64,000 nucleotides of DNA from Halomonas zincidurans B6 (lineage in GTDB: Bacteria; Pseudomonadota; Gammaproteobacteria; Pseudomonadales; Halomonadaceae). This document shows, in pieces, positions 61,257 through 64,000 of the stretch (its first letter is position 1; every line of letters begins with the position of its first letter). The notes under the pieces are model-generated. The model was not told the origin of the DNA. It did not search any database and worked only from the letters and a program-made list of their open reading frames with translations. Location: positions 1,302,001-1,366,000 of the forward strand of contig NZ_JNCK01000001.1 in NCBI RefSeq assembly GCF_000731955.1, given 5' to 3'. The position numbers and the translations under genes were made by a program.

Positions 61257-61622
61257 ATGCCGTTGATCGTGGGAATGAGCGTTCTGCTGGGCTGTCAGTT
61301 CATTGGCGAGTTGCTGGTGCGAGCCCTGGCGGTACCGGTGCCCGGCCCGGTGCTGGGAATGGTCGTGCTGCTGATCGGGCTGATGGTCAACGGCCGGGTG
61401 CCGAGCGCGCTGCGCATGGCCGGCGAGGGCTTGCTGCGCTATTTGACGCTGCTGTTCGTGCCGGCCGGGGTGGGGCTCATGACTCACTTCGGCTTGATCC
61501 GCGAGGAGCTCGGCATACTGGCCGTTACCCTGGTGGCTTCCACGGCACTGACATTGGCAGTCACCGCCAAGGTGCTCGATTGGCTGGCGCGTCGCCATCT
61601 GCGAGGAAAAGGAGAGTCGTAA
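61257..61622 (+). CDS. lrgA: CidA/LrgA family holin-like protein
   Basis: 121 residues, four hydrophobic helices. LGCQFIGELLVRALAVPVPG and the LLFVPAGVGLM segment are signatures of the family. LrgA/CidA proteins modulate murein hydrolase export or act as part of a membrane transporter with LrgB. GGGAGGGAAG lies directly before the ATG at 61257, and TATAAT at 61221-61226 is a possible -10 box. lrgB follows after 2 bp. Confidence 0.9.
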   Translation: MPLIVGMSVLLGCQFIGELLVRALAVPVPGPVLGMVVLLIGLMVNGRVPSALRMAGEGLLRYLTLLFVPAGVGLMTHFGLIREELGILAVTLVASTALTLAVTAKVLDWLARRHLRGKGES

Positions 61623-61624
61623 CG

Positions 61625-62347
61625 ATGGCGGATTTCGAGCGTCTATGGGTCTATCTCTCCGGCAATCCGCTGGTATCGCTGTTGGCCACGTTGGTGGCGT
61701 TCTATTTCGCCACGCACATCAACCGCTGGGCGCGCCATTCGCCGCTTGTGCACCCGGTGTTGGTGGCCATTGCCTTGCTGATCGGTTTCCTGATGCTGAC
61801 GGGCATCGATTATGCCAGTTATTTCCAGGGCGCCCAGTTCATCCACTTCCTGCTGGGTCCGGCGACGGTGGCATTGGCGATACCGCTGTTCGATCATCGC
61901 GAGCGGGTACGACGGTTGTGGCTGCCGATCCTGCTCGCCTGCGTGACGGGCATTGTGACCGCTGTCGGATCGACGCTGGGCATTGCCATGCTGCTGGGCG
62001 CACAGCGCGAGACGTTGTTGTCGCTGGCGCCGCGTTCGGTGACCTCGCCGATCGCCATGGGAATCGCTGAGCAGGTGGGCGGTATTCCGTCATTGGCGGC
62101 GGGGCTGGTGCTGCTGACCGGTTCGATCGGCTGCGTGCTGGGGCCATGGTTATTGCGCTGGCTGAAGATCGAGGATCCCAGCGTGCGCGGCTTCACCATG
62201 GGATTGGCGGCCCATGGCTTCGGCACGGCGCAGAGCTTCGCTTCTTTCGGCGCGATGGCCGGCGCCTTCGCCGGATTGGCGATGGGGCTGACGGGAATGC
62301 TCACCGCCTTTCTGCTGCCGTTGATCGTCAGCCTGTTGGGGCTTTGA
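61625..62347 (+). CDS. lrgB: LrgB/CidB family membrane protein
   Basis: 240 residues with about seven hydrophobic helices. The GIDYASYFQGAQFIHFLLGP, SVTSPIAMGIAEQVGGIPSL and GFTMGLAAHGFGTAQ segments are conserved. It works with LrgA; the starts and stops nearly touch, so the two are one operon. Confidence 0.92.
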   Translation: MADFERLWVYLSGNPLVSLLATLVAFYFATHINRWARHSPLVHPVLVAIALLIGFLMLTGIDYASYFQGAQFIHFLLGPATVALAIPLFDHRERVRRLWLPILLACVTGIVTAVGSTLGIAMLLGAQRETLLSLAPRSVTSPIAMGIAEQVGGIPSLAAGLVLLTGSIGCVLGPWLLRWLKIEDPSVRGFTMGLAAHGFGTAQSFASFGAMAGAFAGLAMGLTGMLTAFLLPLIVSLLGL

Positions 62348-62361
62348 ATGGCGTTGCCTGA

Positions 62362-62604
62362 TCAGCTGTCTGACGCTCCACTCCAGTAAGCAGGCAAGTC
62401 AAGTAATGTGCCGCCCAAGAGAACAAGCCATAGCCGCAGTCGATAGGCAGCCATCGTTATCAGGTGTTGCGCGTCGCAACCGTCTCGGGCTACCTTGATG
62501 CGATACTCTGACTCGCCGAGTACATGTACAGATAGTCTTGTATAGATAGTCTTGTATAGATAGTCGGCGGTCTGGTGCTCGTCCTCGACTACCAGAATAG
62601 GCAC
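62362..62604 (-). pseudogene. OmpR/CusR-like response regulator, broken N-terminal part
   Basis: On the minus strand VPILVVEDEHQTADYLYK is the start of a heavy-metal-type receiver domain. An insertion of 14-bp repeats then gives nonsense residues, after which EYRIKVARDGCDAQHLITMA resumes the receiver. The Asp phosphosite region is damaged (LRLWLVLLGGTLLDLPAYWS) and a stop follows. No DNA-binding domain remains. The gap between lrgB and msrP (62348-62755) holds nothing else I recognise. Confidence 0.7.
62531..62565. repeat. 14-bp tandem repeat inside the response-regulator remnant
   Basis: GATAGTCTTGTATA occurs at 62531-62544 and 62545-62558, followed by a partial third copy (GATAGTC, 62559-62565). 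The duplication adds sequence not found in receiver domains. Confidence 0.9.
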
Positions 62605-62755
62605 ATCGTCCTGCGCGGAATCGAGACAGGATAGCCGGCCATGCCCCTTCTGCCCATTATGACGCTGTAATCCTGCCGTCAGCTGTTTGACGAAGTCTTT
62701 GTGCCACAATGTTGGAACGCGTCGCGTCAAAGTCTGCCCCCAGTGGAGGCATCCT

Positions 62756-63772
62756 ATGTTGATCAAAATCGCCAAACCCAGCGATCTGTGCGAATCCGCA
62801 GTGACACCGGAATCCACCTACCTCTCCCGCCGCCGCTTCATGGGCGGCATGGCGGGCCTGGGGGCGGGGCTGGCCCTGTCCGGCCGGGTCAGGGCCAGCA
62901 CCGACTACTCGGACGTTCCCGACGGTGATGCACCGGCATGGCTGCAGGAAAAGCTTGATGCCTCCCGCCAGCGAGTCATCGTGCCAGACGACCCCGAGCG
63001 GGACGAGATTGCCCCTTTCGACGACGCCAGCGGCTACAACAATTTCTATGAGTTCGGCTCCAGCAAGTCAGACCCTGCTCGCTACGCAGGCAACCTGGAC
63101 ACTCAGCCGTGGAGCGTAGTGGTCGACGGTGAGGTTAATAACGGCGGCCGCCTGGCCCTGGAGGACATCGCCAGCCCGCCCCGGTTCGAGGAGCGCATCT
63201 ACCGGCTGCGCTGTGTCGAGGCGTGGTCGATGGTGATCCCCTGGCTGGGCATACCGCTCGCCGCGGTAATCAAGCGCGCAGACCCCACCAGCAAAGCCCG
63301 CTATGTCCGCTTCGAAACGCTGGTCGACCCCGAGCAGATGCGGGGCCAGCGTTCCTCGTTCTCGCTGATCGACTGGCCCTACGTGGAGGGGCTGCGGCTG
63401 GATGAGGCCATGCACCCGCTGACGATACTCGCTCTGGGCATGTACGGCCGCGAACTGCCCAACCAGAATGGCGCGCCACTGCGGCTAGTGGTGCCATGGA
63501 AGTACGGCTTCAAGAGCATCAAGTCGATCGTGCGTATCTCGCTGGTTGAAGAGCAACCTGTCAATTCCTGGCAGCGAATCGCTCCGGAAGAGTATGGCTT
63601 CTATGCCAACGTCAACCCGCGGGTCGACCACCCGCGCTGGAGCCAGGCCACCGAGAGGCGCCTGCCCAATAGCCTGTTCAGCCCCAACACCATCGATACC
63701 CTGATGTTCAACGGCTACGCCGATGAAGTGGCCGAGCTGTATGCGGGCTTGGATCTACGGAAGAACTTCTGA
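62756..63772 (+). CDS. msrP: MsrP, periplasmic methionine sulfoxide reductase, molybdenum subunit
   Basis: 338 residues from the ATG at 62756 (GGAGG 7 bases upstream). A Tat signal is clear: SRRRFMGG (24-31), a hydrophobic stretch, and a likely cleavage after VRAS (about residue 48). The molybdopterin thiolate ligand is C153 (RLRCVEAWSMV). MsrP repairs oxidised methionine in periplasmic proteins with electrons from MsrQ. The stop shares one base with the msrQ start (TGATG). Confidence 0.95.
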   Translation: MLIKIAKPSDLCESAVTPESTYLSRRRFMGGMAGLGAGLALSGRVRASTDYSDVPDGDAPAWLQEKLDASRQRVIVPDDPERDEIAPFDDASGYNNFYEFGSSKSDPARYAGNLDTQPWSVVVDGEVNNGGRLALEDIASPPRFEERIYRLRCVEAWSMVIPWLGIPLAAVIKRADPTSKARYVRFETLVDPEQMRGQRSSFSLIDWPYVEGLRLDEAMHPLTILALGMYGRELPNQNGAPLRLVVPWKYGFKSIKSIVRISLVEEQPVNSWQRIAPEEYGFYANVNPRVDHPRWSQATERRLPNSLFSPNTIDTLMFNGYADEVAELYAGLDLRKNF

Positions 63773-64000
63773 TGGCAACGCAGCGAAAATGGCGACTCTG
63801 GCGCAGTGGTGTGTTCCTGGCGGCGCTGGCGCCCCTTGTGCTATGGGGATGGCAGGTGGCCAACAACGCTGCCGGCCCCGAGCCGGGGCGCTATCTGCTG
63901 CTGAATATCGGCCAGGGTGCGCTGTGGATGCTGCTGCTGACCCTGAGCCTGACGCCACTCACCAAGCTTACCCGCTGGAAAGGCTTTGCGCTGATCCGGC
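63772..64000 (+). CDS. msrQ: MsrQ, haem b membrane subunit (5' part)
   Basis: The first 76 codons are present and run off the window. Two hydrophobic helices (about residues 12-29 and 43-62) and the LTLSLTPLTKLTRW segment match the MsrQ/YedZ ferric-reductase-like family. It passes quinol or flavin electrons to MsrP. The ATG at 63772-63774 overlaps the msrP stop. Confidence 0.9.
   Translation, partial: MATQRKWRLWRSGVFLAALAPLVLWGWQVANNAAGPEPGRYLLLNIGQGALWMLLLTLSLTPLTKLTRWKGFALIR

Overview
The window looks like a chromosomal segment of a moderately halophilic gammaproteobacterium of the Halomonadaceae (Halomonas/Chromohalobacter-like). This is inferred from the high G+C content, the gene families and the neighbourhoods; no rRNA or marker-gene comparison was possible. 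It has three parts. Positions 1-24.9 kb are housekeeping and catabolic: a tricarballylate/citrate-utilisation pair (tcuA end, tcuB), tex, gshA, dsbB, rsd, a divergent TetR regulator and xdhABC-guaD purine-catabolic operon, a CYP152 fatty-acid peroxygenase, a decayed ligD, and a cydABDC bd-type (cyanide-insensitive-like) oxidase operon. Positions 25-33 kb hold a copper/acetyl-phosphate operon read leftwards (SHOCT protein, CopA ATPase, PHA-synthase-like DUF3141 protein, HMA-like protein, ackA, pta-like). It starts at a promoter with a 20-bp spacer and central dyad, as in CueR/MerR-controlled promoters. Positions 33-64 kb are an anaerobic nitrate-respiration and nitric-oxide-defence region: narHJI-ppiC, narK1K2, narXL, hmp, narG, fnr, a HemN-like pseudoenzyme, sirB2-like, ytfE, norR, an orphan sdhB, a hemerythrin, nnrS, genuine hemN, tRNA-Pro(GGG), lrgAB and msrPQ. 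|| How the genes work together: Fnr (49588) has a complete [4Fe-4S] cysteine set. Fnr-like boxes lie before narG, narK1, narH and the HemN-like gene, and perfect or near-perfect 7-2-7 NarL boxes lie before narX/narK1 and narG. NarX/NarL sense nitrate, NarK1/K2 move nitrate and nitrite, and NarGHI reduces nitrate with NarJ as chaperone. NO made from nitrite is handled by flavohaemoglobin Hmp, the di-iron repair protein YtfE, a hemerythrin and NnrS. NorR should control ytfE and the hemerythrin gene: each has three GGT-N7-ACC boxes and a sigma-54 promoter at the same spacings. || Two features stand out. First, the nar operon is split: narG sits about 7.6 kb from narHJI, with narK1K2, narXL and hmp between. 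Second, many genes are in decay: ligD (adenylation site deleted and a frameshift), an EAL-domain gene, a zinc alcohol dehydrogenase, moaA, moaB, a B12-dependent ribonucleotide reductase, a DUF454 gene, a membrane protein and a CusR-like response regulator. Most are N-terminal stubs or genes shortened by internal deletion. The most interesting signals are the matched pair of NorR/sigma-54 control regions and a full-length HemN paralogue that has lost every radical-SAM motif but keeps an Fnr-type promoter.
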